From: CAWGXZ01 sp963826695
Lineage (GTDB): Bacteria; Pseudomonadota; Gammaproteobacteria; Burkholderiales; Burkholderiaceae_C
Direction of reading: 5' to 3'
Length of the DNA: 64,000 bases
Assembly (NCBI GenBank): GCA_963826695.1
Contig: CAWGXZ010000004.1
Span: forward strand, 868,001-932,000
A program made the position numbers and the translations under genes. This document shows, one piece after another, positions 1 to 10,833 of the stretch (the stretch's first letter is position 1; the number at the start of each line of letters is the position of its first letter). The notes under the pieces are model-generated. The model made no database searches. It was not told the DNA's origin and worked only from the letters and a program-made list of their open reading frames with translations.

Positions 1-413
1 GGAATCGTCTCGCCATAGATGCGCCGGCCCTCCTCGGCGAACCATTCGACGAAGCTCGCACCGTAGGCGACTTCGCCCCTGGCTTCCGCGAGCGGCTTGC
101 CTTGCTCGGCCGTCATGATCCGCGCCAGATCGTCGGCGTTCTGCATCAGCAGGTCGTACCAGGCATGCAGGATCGCGGCCCGCTGCTTGGCCGTGCGCTT
201 GCGCCATTCGGGCCAGGCCGCATTGGCCGCGGCGATCGCCGCGTCGGCGTCTGCAGCGCCGAGGTTGGCCACATCGACGAGCTTTTGTCCAGTTGCCGGG
301 TCGTCGACGTCGAAGCGCGAATCGCCCGGCAACCACTCGCCGCCGACAAGCGCATGGGTCTTCAGCAACGTCGGGTCGGCCAGGGTCGAAAGCGGTGAAG
401 TCTTCATATCCAT
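1..413 (-). CDS. gabD: NAD(P)-dependent succinate-semialdehyde dehydrogenase, N-terminal part (cut by window edge)
   Basis: Reading leftward from an ATG at 413, the first 137 codons of an aldehyde dehydrogenase are present; the rest lies outside the window. The protein starts MDMKTSPLSTL, then has the GGEWLPG and DPATGQ segments and the EQGKPLAEARGE block, which are typical of GabD-type succinate-semialdehyde dehydrogenases that oxidise succinate semialdehyde to succinate in 4-aminobutyrate breakdown. The catalytic Cys and Glu are not visible here. A GGAG lies 8 nt before the chosen ATG; a second in-frame ATG follows two codons later. The gene diverges from alaS. Another aldehyde dehydrogenase of the same superfamily is possible, but the N-terminus fits GabD best. 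Confidence 0.82.
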   Translation of the reverse strand, partial: MDMKTSPLSTLADPTLLKTHALVGGEWLPGDSRFDVDDPATGQKLVDVANLGAADADAAIAAANAAWPEWRKRTAKQRAAILHAWYDLLMQNADDLARIMTAEQGKPLAEARGEVAYGASFVEWFAEEGRRIYGETI

Positions 414-804
414 CAGGTTGCTCCAGAAAAGTGGGTCGCCGGCGCGCAATCGAGCAGCAAGCAACTCTACCGCCGGGCTGGCGATCGCCCGGCAAAGGGG
501 TCGCTCAGCCTAAAATTCACCCGCTGAACCGTTCGTTCGTCGGCTCGGCGGCCCGGAGGTGCGCAAGCGAGAGGCACCCGCGGTTGCGGCAGGCTGCCGC
601 CAGTCGCCCGCTGGCAGCGGTCCGCAAAGCGGTGCCGGGATTGTCGCCACATGCCGATTCGAAGTCCGGCGACCCTGTTGTCCGCGAAGACGAACCGAGC
701 GCGGCGAATAACCTTGACCTTGCCGACAGGCGCAACTTCCGAGCGGTTTCCCAGCCGGCCGCCCGCAGCCTCACCCGACGGCAACGCAACTTCCAGGAAT
801 GCCC
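414..804. other. Gene-free divergent intergenic region between gabD and alaS
   Basis: About 390 bases separate the divergent starts of gabD and alaS. Open frames here lack a ribosome binding site and recognisable protein content. The region must hold promoters for both genes, but I see no convincing -35/-10 pair, no repeat and no terminator-like hairpin. Confidence 0.5.
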
Positions 805-3438
<2,634 letters not shown>

Positions 3439-3447
3439 GCGGGCCGC

Positions 3448-4446
3448 TCAGCCCGCTTCGGCCCAGTACACCGCGAACCAGCCACGCTCGTCGGTCCAAT
3501 GTTGCACGCTGTGAAAGCCGGCATTCGCCAGGAGCGCGCTGAAACCTTGCAGCGTGTACTTGTAGGAACTTTCGGTATGGATGCGCTCGCCCGCGGCGAA
3601 GCGGCGTTCGCCGCCCGACCAGGCAACCCGGAGATCGCTCCGCGCCTCGAGATGCATCTCGACGCGTGACACGGCGGCGTCGAAACAGGCCACATGGCGC
3701 CATTGGCGTGGATCGCTGTCGGCGTCGAGCAGCCGGTTCAGGTGGCGCAGGAGGTTGAGGTTGAACGCCGCGGTGACGCCGAGCGCGTCGTCGTAGGCCG
3801 GCTCGAGGATGCCCGCCGGCTTGACCAGATCGACGCCGATCAGCAACCCGCCGCCTTGGGCATGCGCGTGTACCTCGCGCAGGAAACGCAGCGCCTGAGG
3901 GGGATGGAAGTTGCCAATGCTCGAGCCCGGATAGAAGAACACCGGCCGGCCCACGACGGAATCGACGGGCAGCGCCAGCGACTGCGAGAAGTCGAGTCCG
4001 AGACCGGCCATGTCGAGCCCGGGATGCGCCCGCTGCAGCGCAACCAGCGCATCACGCAGGAAGTCGACCGAGATGTCGACCGCCAGGTAGCGCCGCGGCT
4101 GCAGTGTGCCGAACAGACGCGAGGCCTTGGCGCAGTTGCCGGCGCCCAGGTCGACCAGCGTTCCGACCGTGCCGACGGCCGCCGCGATACCGGCAGCAGC
4201 GCCGGCGAAGATCGCTGCCTCGGTTCGCGTCGGGTAGTACTCGGGGAGTTCACAAATCGCCTCGAACAGCCGCGAGCCGAGCGCGTCGTAGAGGAACTTC
4301 GGCGAGACACTGGCATGAACCGCTGTCAGTCCGGCCAGCAGCTCAGCGCAAAGCGCTGCGGGTTGCTGCCGACCGATCTGGGTGAAGTGCGGCTGCAACG
4401 CGTCGACTCCGGATTCGACGGCAGGGTGTTTACGCGGTGATTCCAA
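3448..4446 (-). CDS. egtD: L-histidine N-alpha-methyltransferase (ergothioneine biosynthesis)
   Basis: EgtD trimethylates histidine with S-adenosylmethionine to hercynine, the first step of ergothioneine synthesis. Visible family blocks are PKFLYDALGSRLFEAI, the PEYYPTRTE signature, the SAM-binding LVDLGAGNCAK, AVDIS, and the C-terminal YKYTLQGF. The open frame extends upstream into coaBC, but the only start with a ribosome binding site is a TTG at 4446 (GAGG 8 nt before it), giving 332 residues, the usual EgtD size. No ATG or GTG is available near this point. The usual partner egtB (sulfoxide synthase) is not adjacent: the neighbours are alaS (convergent) and coaBC (divergent), so it must lie elsewhere if present. 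Confidence 0.9.
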   Translation of the reverse strand: MESPRKHPAVESGVDALQPHFTQIGRQQPAALCAELLAGLTAVHASVSPKFLYDALGSRLFEAICELPEYYPTRTEAAIFAGAAAGIAAAVGTVGTLVDLGAGNCAKASRLFGTLQPRRYLAVDISVDFLRDALVALQRAHPGLDMAGLGLDFSQSLALPVDSVVGRPVFFYPGSSIGNFHPPQALRFLREVHAHAQGGGLLIGVDLVKPAGILEPAYDDALGVTAAFNLNLLRHLNRLLDADSDPRQWRHVACFDAAVSRVEMHLEARSDLRVAWSGGERRFAAGERIHTESSYKYTLQGFSALLANAGFHSVQHWTDERGWFAVYWAEAG

Positions 4447-4567
4447 GAAGCATCCTCGGCAAAGGTGGGTGTGGCGGGGCAAGGGGGCGGGCTGCAGGGC
4501 CCGGCGCAACAGCGACAATCTTCGCCGATGGCGCTTCGGCGCGTGCGAAGCAACGAGGGCAGGGTCG

Positions 4568-5863
4568 ATGAGCGAGGGCGGCGAGCCACAGCGAGGGACC
4601 ACCGGCGGGGCGCTGCCGGTGGCGGGGTCCGATGCAGCCGGACTCGCCGGCTGCCGCCTTGTGCTCGGCCTTTCCGGCGGCATTGCCTGCTACAAATCGG
4701 CCGAGCTGACTCGGTTGCTCGTCAAGGCCGGTGCCACGGTGCAGGTGGTCATGACCGAGGCGGCCGAGCAGTTCATCACGCCGGTGACGATGCAGGCGCT
4801 GTCGGGTCGCAGCGTCTACAGCTCGCAGTGGGATGCGCGCGAGGCCAACCGCATGCCGCACATCAACCTGAGCCGTGATGCCGACCTCGTGGTGGTCGCG
4901 CCGGCGAGCGCCGACTTCATCGCCAGGCTGGTGCAGGGCCGTGCCGACGAGTTGCTCAGCCTGCTCTGCCTGGCGCGCCCGGCAGGGCACTGCGCACTGG
5001 CGGTTGCGCCGGCCATGAACCGGGAGATGTGGTCGCATCCAGCGACGCAGCGAAACATCGCCCAGTTGCGCGCCGACGGTGCGGCGGTCTGGGGGCCGGG
5101 CAGCGGCGACCAGGCCTGTGGCGAGTTCGGCGATGGGCGAATGCTCGAGCCGTCCGAGCTGTTCGAGGAGATCGTCGCGTCGCTGCAACCCAAGGTGCTG
5201 CGCGGCCGCCGGGTGCTGATCACCGCCGGTCCCACCTTCGAGCCGATCGACCCGGTTCGCGGCATCACCAACCGTTCCAGCGGCAAGATGGGTTTTGCCG
5301 TGGCGCGCGCCGCCGCCGAAGCCGGTGCAGTGGTGACGTTGATCGCCGGCCCGGTGCACCTGGCAGCGCCGCGCGGTGTGCGCCGGGTCGACGTCGAGAC
5401 CGCGGCCGAGATGCGCGAGGCCGTCCTGAACGTCGTTGGCGGCCAGGATGTGTTCATTGCAACCGCAGCGGTCGCCGACTGGCGTCCGGCTGCCGCGGCC
5501 GAGCACAAGTTGAAGAAGGGCGCGGACCGCCAGCCGCCGCGCCTGGAAATGGTCGAAAGCGCCGACATCCTGGCAGAGGTCGCCACGCTCTCCCGGGCGG
5601 CCGCCGACGGGCGTCCGTATTGCGTCGGTTTTGCCGCCGAGAGCGAGCAGCTGCTGCACCATGCCGAGGAGAAGCGGCGTCGCAAGGGCATCGCACTGAT
5701 CGTTGCCAACCTCGGTCCGGCGACCTTCGGCCGCGACGACAACGCGCTGCTGCTGGTCGATGCCGAGGGTTCGCGCGAGTTGCCGCGCGCCGGCAAGCTG
5801 GCGCTGGCTCGACAACTGGTCGGCGAGATTGCCCGGCGGATCGACCGCGGCGAGCGGATTTGA
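4568..5863 (+). CDS. coaBC: Bifunctional phosphopantothenoylcysteine decarboxylase / phosphopantothenate--cysteine ligase
   Basis: Catalyses two successive steps of coenzyme A synthesis: CTP-dependent joining of cysteine to 4'-phosphopantothenate and decarboxylation to 4'-phosphopantetheine. The N-terminal flavoprotein CoaC domain shows LGLSGGIACYKSAE, the His-containing MPHINLSRDAD, PAMNREMW and the QACGEFGDGRM Cys motif; the C-terminal CoaB domain shows ITAGPTFEPIDPVR, ITNRSSGKMG, and the KLKKG lysines. Length 431 fits. The start is the ATG at 4568, preceded by AGGG; the open frame continues upstream but without family content. Divergent from egtD by 121 bp. Confidence 0.95.
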   Translation: MSEGGEPQRGTTGGALPVAGSDAAGLAGCRLVLGLSGGIACYKSAELTRLLVKAGATVQVVMTEAAEQFITPVTMQALSGRSVYSSQWDAREANRMPHINLSRDADLVVVAPASADFIARLVQGRADELLSLLCLARPAGHCALAVAPAMNREMWSHPATQRNIAQLRADGAAVWGPGSGDQACGEFGDGRMLEPSELFEEIVASLQPKVLRGRRVLITAGPTFEPIDPVRGITNRSSGKMGFAVARAAAEAGAVVTLIAGPVHLAAPRGVRRVDVETAAEMREAVLNVVGGQDVFIATAAVADWRPAAAAEHKLKKGADRQPPRLEMVESADILAEVATLSRAAADGRPYCVGFAAESEQLLHHAEEKRRRKGIALIVANLGPATFGRDDNALLLVDAEGSRELPRAGKLALARQLVGEIARRIDRGERI

Positions 5864-5902
5864 GGCCGGCAAGCGGGCGCGAGCCGGTTGCCGCGGCAAC
5901 CC

Positions 5903-6424
5903 TCAGTGCAGGAACCCCTGCGATTCGCCGCCCGCCGCCACGCTGACTGCGGGCAGGTCGACGCTGCGGACTTCGATCTCCTGGGCAGTCGCTTCGCGGA
6001 CCTCGTGAACCACGAGCGTGAAGCGCAGCGCCATCCCGGCGAGCGGATGGTTGCCGTCGAGCACGACGTGCGAATCGTAGACCTCGGTCACGGCGTAGAT
6101 GGCGTTTTCCGGCAGGCCTTCGGTCGTCGCGCCGGGCGGCGGCCCCTCGAACTGCATGCCGGGGCCGACGTCGTCGGGAAAGAGCGCGCGTTCCTCGAAG
6201 AAGACGAGAGCAGCGTCGTAGTCGCCATAGGCTTCGGGCGGTTCGAGCTGCAACTGGGTTGTGAAGCCCGCTTCCTGGCCAAGCAGCGCCTGCTCGATCT
6301 TGGCGAGCAGGTCGTCGCCGCCGACGAAGAATTCAAGCGGGTCGTCGAGTTCGTCGATCAATTCTCCCTGGGCGTCTTCGAGGCGCCAGACGAGACTTAC
6401 GACACATGGGGATTCGATCAGCAT
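5903..6424 (-). CDS. FKBP-type peptidyl-prolyl cis-trans isomerase, SlyD-like
   Basis: A 173-residue cytoplasmic protein with the SlyD-type FKBP layout: an N-terminal half-domain (VSLVWRLEDAQGELIDE, then a GGDDLLAKIEQALLGQEAG block), the inserted chaperone-like flap, and the closing LDGNHPLAGMALRFTLVVHEV, where the N-H-P-L-A-G motif is diagnostic. It is expected to catalyse proline isomerisation and assist folding. The His/Cys-rich metal-binding tail of E. coli SlyD is absent. The ATG at 6424 begins the conserved region; its ribosome binding site is weak and a longer frame to 6475 adds only non-conserved residues. Confidence 0.88.
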   Translation of the reverse strand: MLIESPCVVSLVWRLEDAQGELIDELDDPLEFFVGGDDLLAKIEQALLGQEAGFTTQLQLEPPEAYGDYDAALVFFEERALFPDDVGPGMQFEGPPPGATTEGLPENAIYAVTEVYDSHVVLDGNHPLAGMALRFTLVVHEVREATAQEIEVRSVDLPAVSVAAGGESQGFLH

Positions 6425-6676
6425 GCTGAAATGATCGCATGCGCGACCCGGCCGAGCACAATGCCGAGGCCGCATGGATCAGCCAAATCCGCCCGGAGCA
6501 CGCTGAAAGTCGTTACGCAGCACCTCTGAGCCGTTCACCTGCGTAAACCGGAGCGTTGTTCCGCCATGATCCTTACAAAGGCCAGCCCCGGCTGCAGTGG
6601 TCGCCGTGCAGGCAGTCTCGGTGACTGCCGCGCCCGCTAGCATTCACGGGCGCCTGGCAGCTGCTGGATGACCTGA

Positions 6677-7825
6677 ATGGATGCCGTCAACGACCCTGCT
6701 TTGAATACACCGTTGCTTGGTGGCCTGTCGCCGCAAGCTTTCATGCGTCGGCACTGGCAGAAGAAGCCGCTGCTGGTGCGACAGGCGCTGCCCGGCGTGG
6801 TGCCACCGATCGGACGCGAAGCGTTGTTCGATCTCGCCGCTCGCGACGATGTCGAGTCGCGACTGGTCAGCCATGTGGAGGGCAGTGGTACGGCAGGCTG
6901 GTCGCTGCAAGCGGGGCCGATCGATGCGGCCAGCCTGCCGCCTTGGCAGCAGCCCGGGTGGAGCTTGCTGGTGCACGGCGTCGACCTGCAGGTCGACGCC
7001 GCGGCCGATCTGCTCAACCGGTTCCGCTTCGTTCCGGCGGCTCGGCTCGACGACCTGATGGTGTCGTGGGCCTCGCCGGGCGGCGGCGTCGGCCCGCATG
7101 TCGATTCGTACGACGTATTCCTGTTGCAGGTGATGGGCAAACGCCGCTGGCAGATCGGCCGTGCAGCCGACGATTCTTCGGTCGAGGGGCTTCCGCTGAA
7201 AATCCTGCGCCACTTCGAGCCCGAAGAGGAGTGGCTGCTCGAGCCCGGCGACATACTCTATCTGCCAGCCGGATGGGCGCACGACGGCATTGCCGAGGGC
7301 GAATGCATGACCTGCTCGATCGGATTTCGCGCCGGCAGTGCGGGGGAATTCGTGCGCGAGGTGCTGCAGCGCACGCTCGACGCGGACGATGAGGAGCCTG
7401 CAGGCGAGCGCTACCGCGACGCGAAAGAGGCGGCGACTTCGACGCCCGGCCGCATCCCCGACGAGATGCTGGAGTTCACCGCGTCGTCGATTGCCGACTG
7501 GCTCGACGACCGCGAGGCGCTGGCGTGCTCGCTCGGCGAGTGGCTCAGCGAACCGAAGCCGGGTGTCTGGTTCGATCGCGGCGACGCCGTTTCGGTGGCC
7601 GGCGGCGTGCGCCTCGACAGGCGCACCCGGATGCTCTGGGACGACGCACATGTCTTCATCAACGGCGAGTCCTTCCGCGCCGGTGGCCGCGACGCAACGC
7701 TGATGCGGCGGCTTGCCGACCAGCGGCGCCTGGCAGCCGCCGATTTGGCGGGATTGAGCGAGGAAGCGCGGGCGCTGCTGGACGCCTGGATCGAAGCAGG
7801 CTGGCTGCACGGCGCGACGTTCTGA
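6677..7825 (+). CDS. roxA: 2-oxoglutarate/Fe(II) ribosomal oxygenase (cupin/JmjC type), RoxA-like
   Basis: The 382-residue product matches the YcfD/RoxA family, JmjC-fold oxygenases that hydroxylate an arginine of ribosomal protein L16. The N-terminus has the typical FMRRHWQKKPLLVRQALP entry; the iron ligands are HVD at about residues 141-143 and the later His in PAGWAHDG near 201; a winged-helix-like C-terminus follows. The start ATG has only a weak upstream GGA. The gene is followed 2 bp later by a small conserved-looking gene, probably co-transcribed. Confidence 0.9.
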   Translation: MDAVNDPALNTPLLGGLSPQAFMRRHWQKKPLLVRQALPGVVPPIGREALFDLAARDDVESRLVSHVEGSGTAGWSLQAGPIDAASLPPWQQPGWSLLVHGVDLQVDAAADLLNRFRFVPAARLDDLMVSWASPGGGVGPHVDSYDVFLLQVMGKRRWQIGRAADDSSVEGLPLKILRHFEPEEEWLLEPGDILYLPAGWAHDGIAEGECMTCSIGFRAGSAGEFVREVLQRTLDADDEEPAGERYRDAKEAATSTPGRIPDEMLEFTASSIADWLDDREALACSLGEWLSEPKPGVWFDRGDAVSVAGGVRLDRRTRMLWDDAHVFINGESFRAGGRDATLMRRLADQRRLAAADLAGLSEEARALLDAWIEAGWLHGATF

Positions 7826-7827
7826 CC

Positions 7828-8328
7828 ATGGACGGCATGACGCCGCCTGCGCTCACGCGGGCGATCGATGGTCGCGTCGAATTCAAGGCGGCGCTGCGCG
7901 AAGGCTTCGAGGTGCTGGCGCAGGGCGAGTGTCGGGAGCTTTGGTGGTGCGATCGGGATTTTCTCGAGTGGCCGCTGGGCGATCTGCAGACGATCGAGCA
8001 GTTGACACGCTGGGCCCGGCCGCACCGCCAGCTGGTGGTGCTCGCGGCGGACTTCAACTTGCTCGCGCGGCGTCATCCCCGCTGGGTCGAATGGCGCAGA
8101 CGCTACTCGCATCTGGTCAGCTGCCGGTGCGTCGATCCTGCCGACGTCGACTCGATTCCATGCATGCTGATCGTGCCGCCGCAGCTCGGTGTGCGGTTGC
8201 GCGATCCGCTGCGGCTGCAGGGGGTGTGCACGTCGGTGGCGGCCGATATCGTCACCATGCGACTGCAACTTGAGACTTATTTGCAACGGTCGCACGAGAG
8301 CTTCCCGGCGACCACGCTCGGTCTCTAG
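7828..8328 (+). CDS. Protein of unknown function downstream of roxA
   Basis: A 166-residue soluble protein with no signal peptide or membrane segment, starting 2 bp after the roxA stop. It has a Trp/Arg-rich central part (LVVLAADFNLLARRHPRW, WRRRYSHL) and ends LQRSHESFPATTLGL. The pattern resembles the DUF7931-type domain that I recall from proteobacterial conserved hypotheticals, but that match is from memory and uncertain. Tight linkage to roxA suggests a shared transcript and perhaps a role in the same process. Other start codons in frame (ATG at 7837) are possible. Confidence 0.7.
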   Translation: MDGMTPPALTRAIDGRVEFKAALREGFEVLAQGECRELWWCDRDFLEWPLGDLQTIEQLTRWARPHRQLVVLAADFNLLARRHPRWVEWRRRYSHLVSCRCVDPADVDSIPCMLIVPPQLGVRLRDPLRLQGVCTSVAADIVTMRLQLETYLQRSHESFPATTLGL

Positions 8329-8348
8329 GTAACTTCCCTAGCCACCTT

Positions 8349-8354
8349 TATAAT
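8349..8354 (+). promoter_or_regulatory. Perfect TATAAT -10 element upstream of the small lipoprotein gene
   Basis: TATAAT at 8349-8354 lies about 97 bp before the lipoprotein start in an otherwise GC-rich gap. No good -35 is seen at 16-18 bp spacing; that position is occupied by a short inverted repeat CTAGG...CCTAG (8324-8340), which could bind a regulator. Confidence 0.5.
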
Positions 8355-8450
8355 TGGCCACGAACTGAGAGTTCACCGGCTTGCGAGGCCGTGGGACCAC
8401 GTTCAGCCATTTGCGATCGTCGACTGACCCTTCAAACACCCGGAGAAACT

Positions 8451-8711
8451 ATGAAAACATCCCACGTTCTGGCTGCCTTGCTCGCCACCGTCGCACTGAC
8501 TGCTTGCAGCAAGAAGGAAGAGACGACCACCACCACGACGACGCCCGCGACTCCGGTTGTCGTCACGCCCAGCACGTCGACGACCCCGTCGGCTGACACC
8601 TCGGCAAGCTCGAGCGCTTCGTCGGCGGCTTCCGCTGCGGACAGCGCGGCGACCGCTGCGGTGGGTGCTGCATCGGCTGCGATGTCGGCTTCGAGCGCCG
8701 CGAGCCGCTAA
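8451..8711 (+). CDS. Small Ser/Thr/Ala-rich lipoprotein
   Basis: An 86-residue precursor with a lipoprotein signal peptide (MKTSHVLAALLATVALTAC, lipidated Cys at 19) followed by SKKEE, a run of seven Thr, and a tail made almost only of Ser, Ala, Thr and Asp. Such low-complexity tails in small lipoproteins are usually disordered surface extensions; no catalytic motif exists. GGAG 5 nt before the ATG gives a strong start. It is a monocistronic unit bounded by a TATAAT box upstream and a rho-independent terminator downstream. Function unknown. Confidence 0.85.
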   Translation: MKTSHVLAALLATVALTACSKKEETTTTTTTPATPVVVTPSTSTTPSADTSASSSASSAASAADSAATAAVGAASAAMSASSAASR

Positions 8712-8746
8712 GTCGCGACGTTCGACCGCTTCGGCGGTCGTCCTGA

Positions 8747-8769
8747 AAGCCGCCTTGGGGCGGCTTTTT
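8747..8769 (+). terminator. Rho-independent terminator of the small lipoprotein gene
   Basis: AAGCCGCC (8747-8754), loop TTGG, GGCGGCTT (8759-8766), then further Ts. A second hairpin, CGACCGC-TTCG-type loop-GCGGTCG, lies just upstream at 8723-8740. Confidence 0.85.
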
Positions 8770-8794
8770 CATTGGGTCTCTGCTTCTCGCGTTG

Positions 8795-9574
8795 TCAGGC
8801 CAGTTCCAGCCACGGCAGTCCACCTGCTTGGTCGGCCACGCTGATTCGCGGCCCCTGGCCGTTGCAGGCTTGCGTTAGCGCGGCGACCGCCAGGTCCGGG
8901 CGGTTGTTGCGTTCGCTGAGATGGGCGGCGACAACATGCTGCAGATCGACATGCGCGAGTGCGGCCAGCAACTCACCCGCGGCATCGTTGCTGAGATGAC
9001 CGAGCGGGCCGCCGATACGGCCCTTCAGCGCTGCCGGGTAAGTCGACGCCGCGAGCAACGCAGGGTCATGGTTGCACTCGAGCAGAAGCGCGTCGCATCC
9101 GCGCAGCTTGGCCAGCATGTGGGCGGTGATGCAACCGGCATCGGTGATCACGCCCAGGCGAACGGCGCCATTACCGACGCAGACCTGCAGCGGCTCGCGT
9201 GCATCGTGCGGCACGGTGTACGGATCGATCTGCAACTCGCCGAATGCGATCGGCTCGCCGTCGCGGGCGAAGTGAAGCTGGTCGCCCAGTTCGGGACACC
9301 CGAGCGCCTGCCACGTGCCGCGGCTCATCCACAGCGGCAGCTCGTAGCGGCGCGCCAGCGCCAGTGCACAGCCGACATGGTCACCATGCTCATGGCTGAC
9401 GAAAACGGCGTTCAATTCGCCAGCGTCGACGCCGCATGCACCGAGTCGGCGCAACAGTTCACGCAGCGGAAAGCCGCAATCGAGCAACAGGCGCGTCGGC
9501 CGGCCGCCGCCTTCGCCCGCCTCGATCAGCGTGGCGTTACCGGCGCTGCCGCTGCCCAGGCTGCAAAAGCGCAC
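8795..9574 (-). CDS. MBL-fold metallo-hydrolase, YycJ/WalJ-like
   Basis: A 259-residue cytoplasmic protein starting MRFCSLGSGSAGNATLIE, with LLLDCGF, the metal-binding HEHGDH motif (VFVSHEHGDHVG), LGVITDAG, and the later metal ligands in LLLECNHD and AAHLSERNN. This is the typical layout of the small beta-lactamase-fold hydrolases related to YycJ/WalJ, often predicted phosphodiesterases or exonucleases. The substrate cannot be read from sequence. It is the last gene of the minus-strand run dapA-bamC-MBL, 43 bp after bamC. Confidence 0.88.
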   Translation of the reverse strand: MRFCSLGSGSAGNATLIEAGEGGGRPTRLLLDCGFPLRELLRRLGACGVDAGELNAVFVSHEHGDHVGCALALARRYELPLWMSRGTWQALGCPELGDQLHFARDGEPIAFGELQIDPYTVPHDAREPLQVCVGNGAVRLGVITDAGCITAHMLAKLRGCDALLLECNHDPALLAASTYPAALKGRIGGPLGHLSNDAAGELLAALAHVDLQHVVAAHLSERNNRPDLAVAALTQACNGQGPRISVADQAGGLPWLELA

Positions 9575-9617
9575 CGCCGCTGCCGCAGTCAGCGACAGTC
9601 GCGCTTGTTTCGGCTGC

Positions 9618-10763
9618 CTACTTCAGGTCCTCGAACAGGATGCGAACGATGCGCTGACCGGCTTCGCCGTTCTCCGGTGCACCCTGGCCATTGAGGACCT
9701 GGACCGTGCTGCGCTCGCCGCTCGATCGCACATAAACGCGGTAGCGCACCGGCGCGTTGTTCACTGCCACTGCACTGCCGAACGGCAACCAGCGACGGAA
9801 AAAGCCCGGCTCTTCCTTGCCGGCACTGGCGGGATCGACATAGCGCACGTAATAAAGGCCCTGTGCACGATCGCGATCCTCGACGGTGAAGCCGCTGCGG
9901 TCGAGTGCAATGCCCACACGCCGCCATGCGCGGTCGAAGCTGTCGTCGACCTGCAGCGTCGCCGCAGGCTGTCCGCTGAGAATTCGCGCCCGCGCCGGCG
10001 CGGCAGCCACGGTGGTGTTGACGTTCGACTCGCGCGCAACTTCCTGCTTCGCGCCGAGGTGAACCATCAGCCGCTGCAGGAAGATCGCTTCCAGCTCGGC
10101 ATCGGTCGGCCGCGGCTTCCAGACGGTGCTCTCGCGCATGGCGCCGACATACGCCTCCTCCATGCCGCGATGGCTGATGTAGACCTCGCTTCCCACGGCG
10201 GTTCGCTCGACACGGGTGCGGAACTTGTCGCGCTCGCCGGTCGAATAGACCGAGTCGATCAACTTGCCAAGTGTCTGGCGGATGACATCGTTCGGCAGCT
10301 TGGCGCGGTTCTCGGCCCAGTCGGTTTCCATCACGCCGGCGCTGGCCTGGTCGACCGCCAGGTTGAAGCCGACACCGCGCCAGAAGGATTGCAACTGCGG
10401 CCACAGCTGTTCGGGCGTCATGCGCGTCACCAGCCAGCGTTCGTTGCCCGAGCGTTCGATGCGCAGTCCCGCCGCCGCATTCTGTGCGGCCTGTTCGGCG
10501 ATCGCCGCTGCGGCCTGCGGCACAACCGGTGTTGCCGCCTGATAGCTGCTTGCGCTGACGCTGGCGCTTGCACCGGCGCGCGGGTCGCGGGCGAGTTGCG
10601 TCAGATCTGGCGGCACCTCCAGCCCGGCACTGCGCGGCTTGGCGCTGCGGTAGTCGATCTTTTCTCCCCCCACCAGCGACTCGACCGACGAGCAGCCACC
10701 CATTACCAGCGCCACACCAGCGACGGCGGCGGTTCGTACGAAAAGCAAAGAGCGCAAGGTCAC
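9618..10763 (-). CDS. bamC: Outer membrane assembly lipoprotein BamC
   Basis: BamC is a lipoprotein of the BAM complex that inserts beta-barrel proteins into the outer membrane. The precursor has a signal peptide ending VMGGC (Cys 24 from the chosen start), the unstructured KIDYRSAKPRSAGLEVPPDL segment that binds BamD, and two helix-grip domains; the DTD-like METDWAEN and the closing ILFEDLK are typical. A GTG at 10763 follows GGAG and gives a compact signal peptide; an in-frame ATG at 10817 would add 18 residues but has no ribosome binding site. It directly follows dapA, the classical dapA-bamC arrangement. Confidence 0.9.
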   Translation of the reverse strand: MTLRSLLFVRTAAVAGVALVMGGCSSVESLVGGEKIDYRSAKPRSAGLEVPPDLTQLARDPRAGASASVSASSYQAATPVVPQAAAAIAEQAAQNAAAGLRIERSGNERWLVTRMTPEQLWPQLQSFWRGVGFNLAVDQASAGVMETDWAENRAKLPNDVIRQTLGKLIDSVYSTGERDKFRTRVERTAVGSEVYISHRGMEEAYVGAMRESTVWKPRPTDAELEAIFLQRLMVHLGAKQEVARESNVNTTVAAAPARARILSGQPAATLQVDDSFDRAWRRVGIALDRSGFTVEDRDRAQGLYYVRYVDPASAGKEEPGFFRRWLPFGSAVAVNNAPVRYRVYVRSSGERSTVQVLNGQGAPENGEAGQRIVRILFEDLK

Positions 10764-10833
10764 GATTGTCTTTCTCCGCCGGATCCAGCCGGCCGTGAGG
10801 GAGCCCCGGCGGGGCATGGAGGCAAACGCTTGG

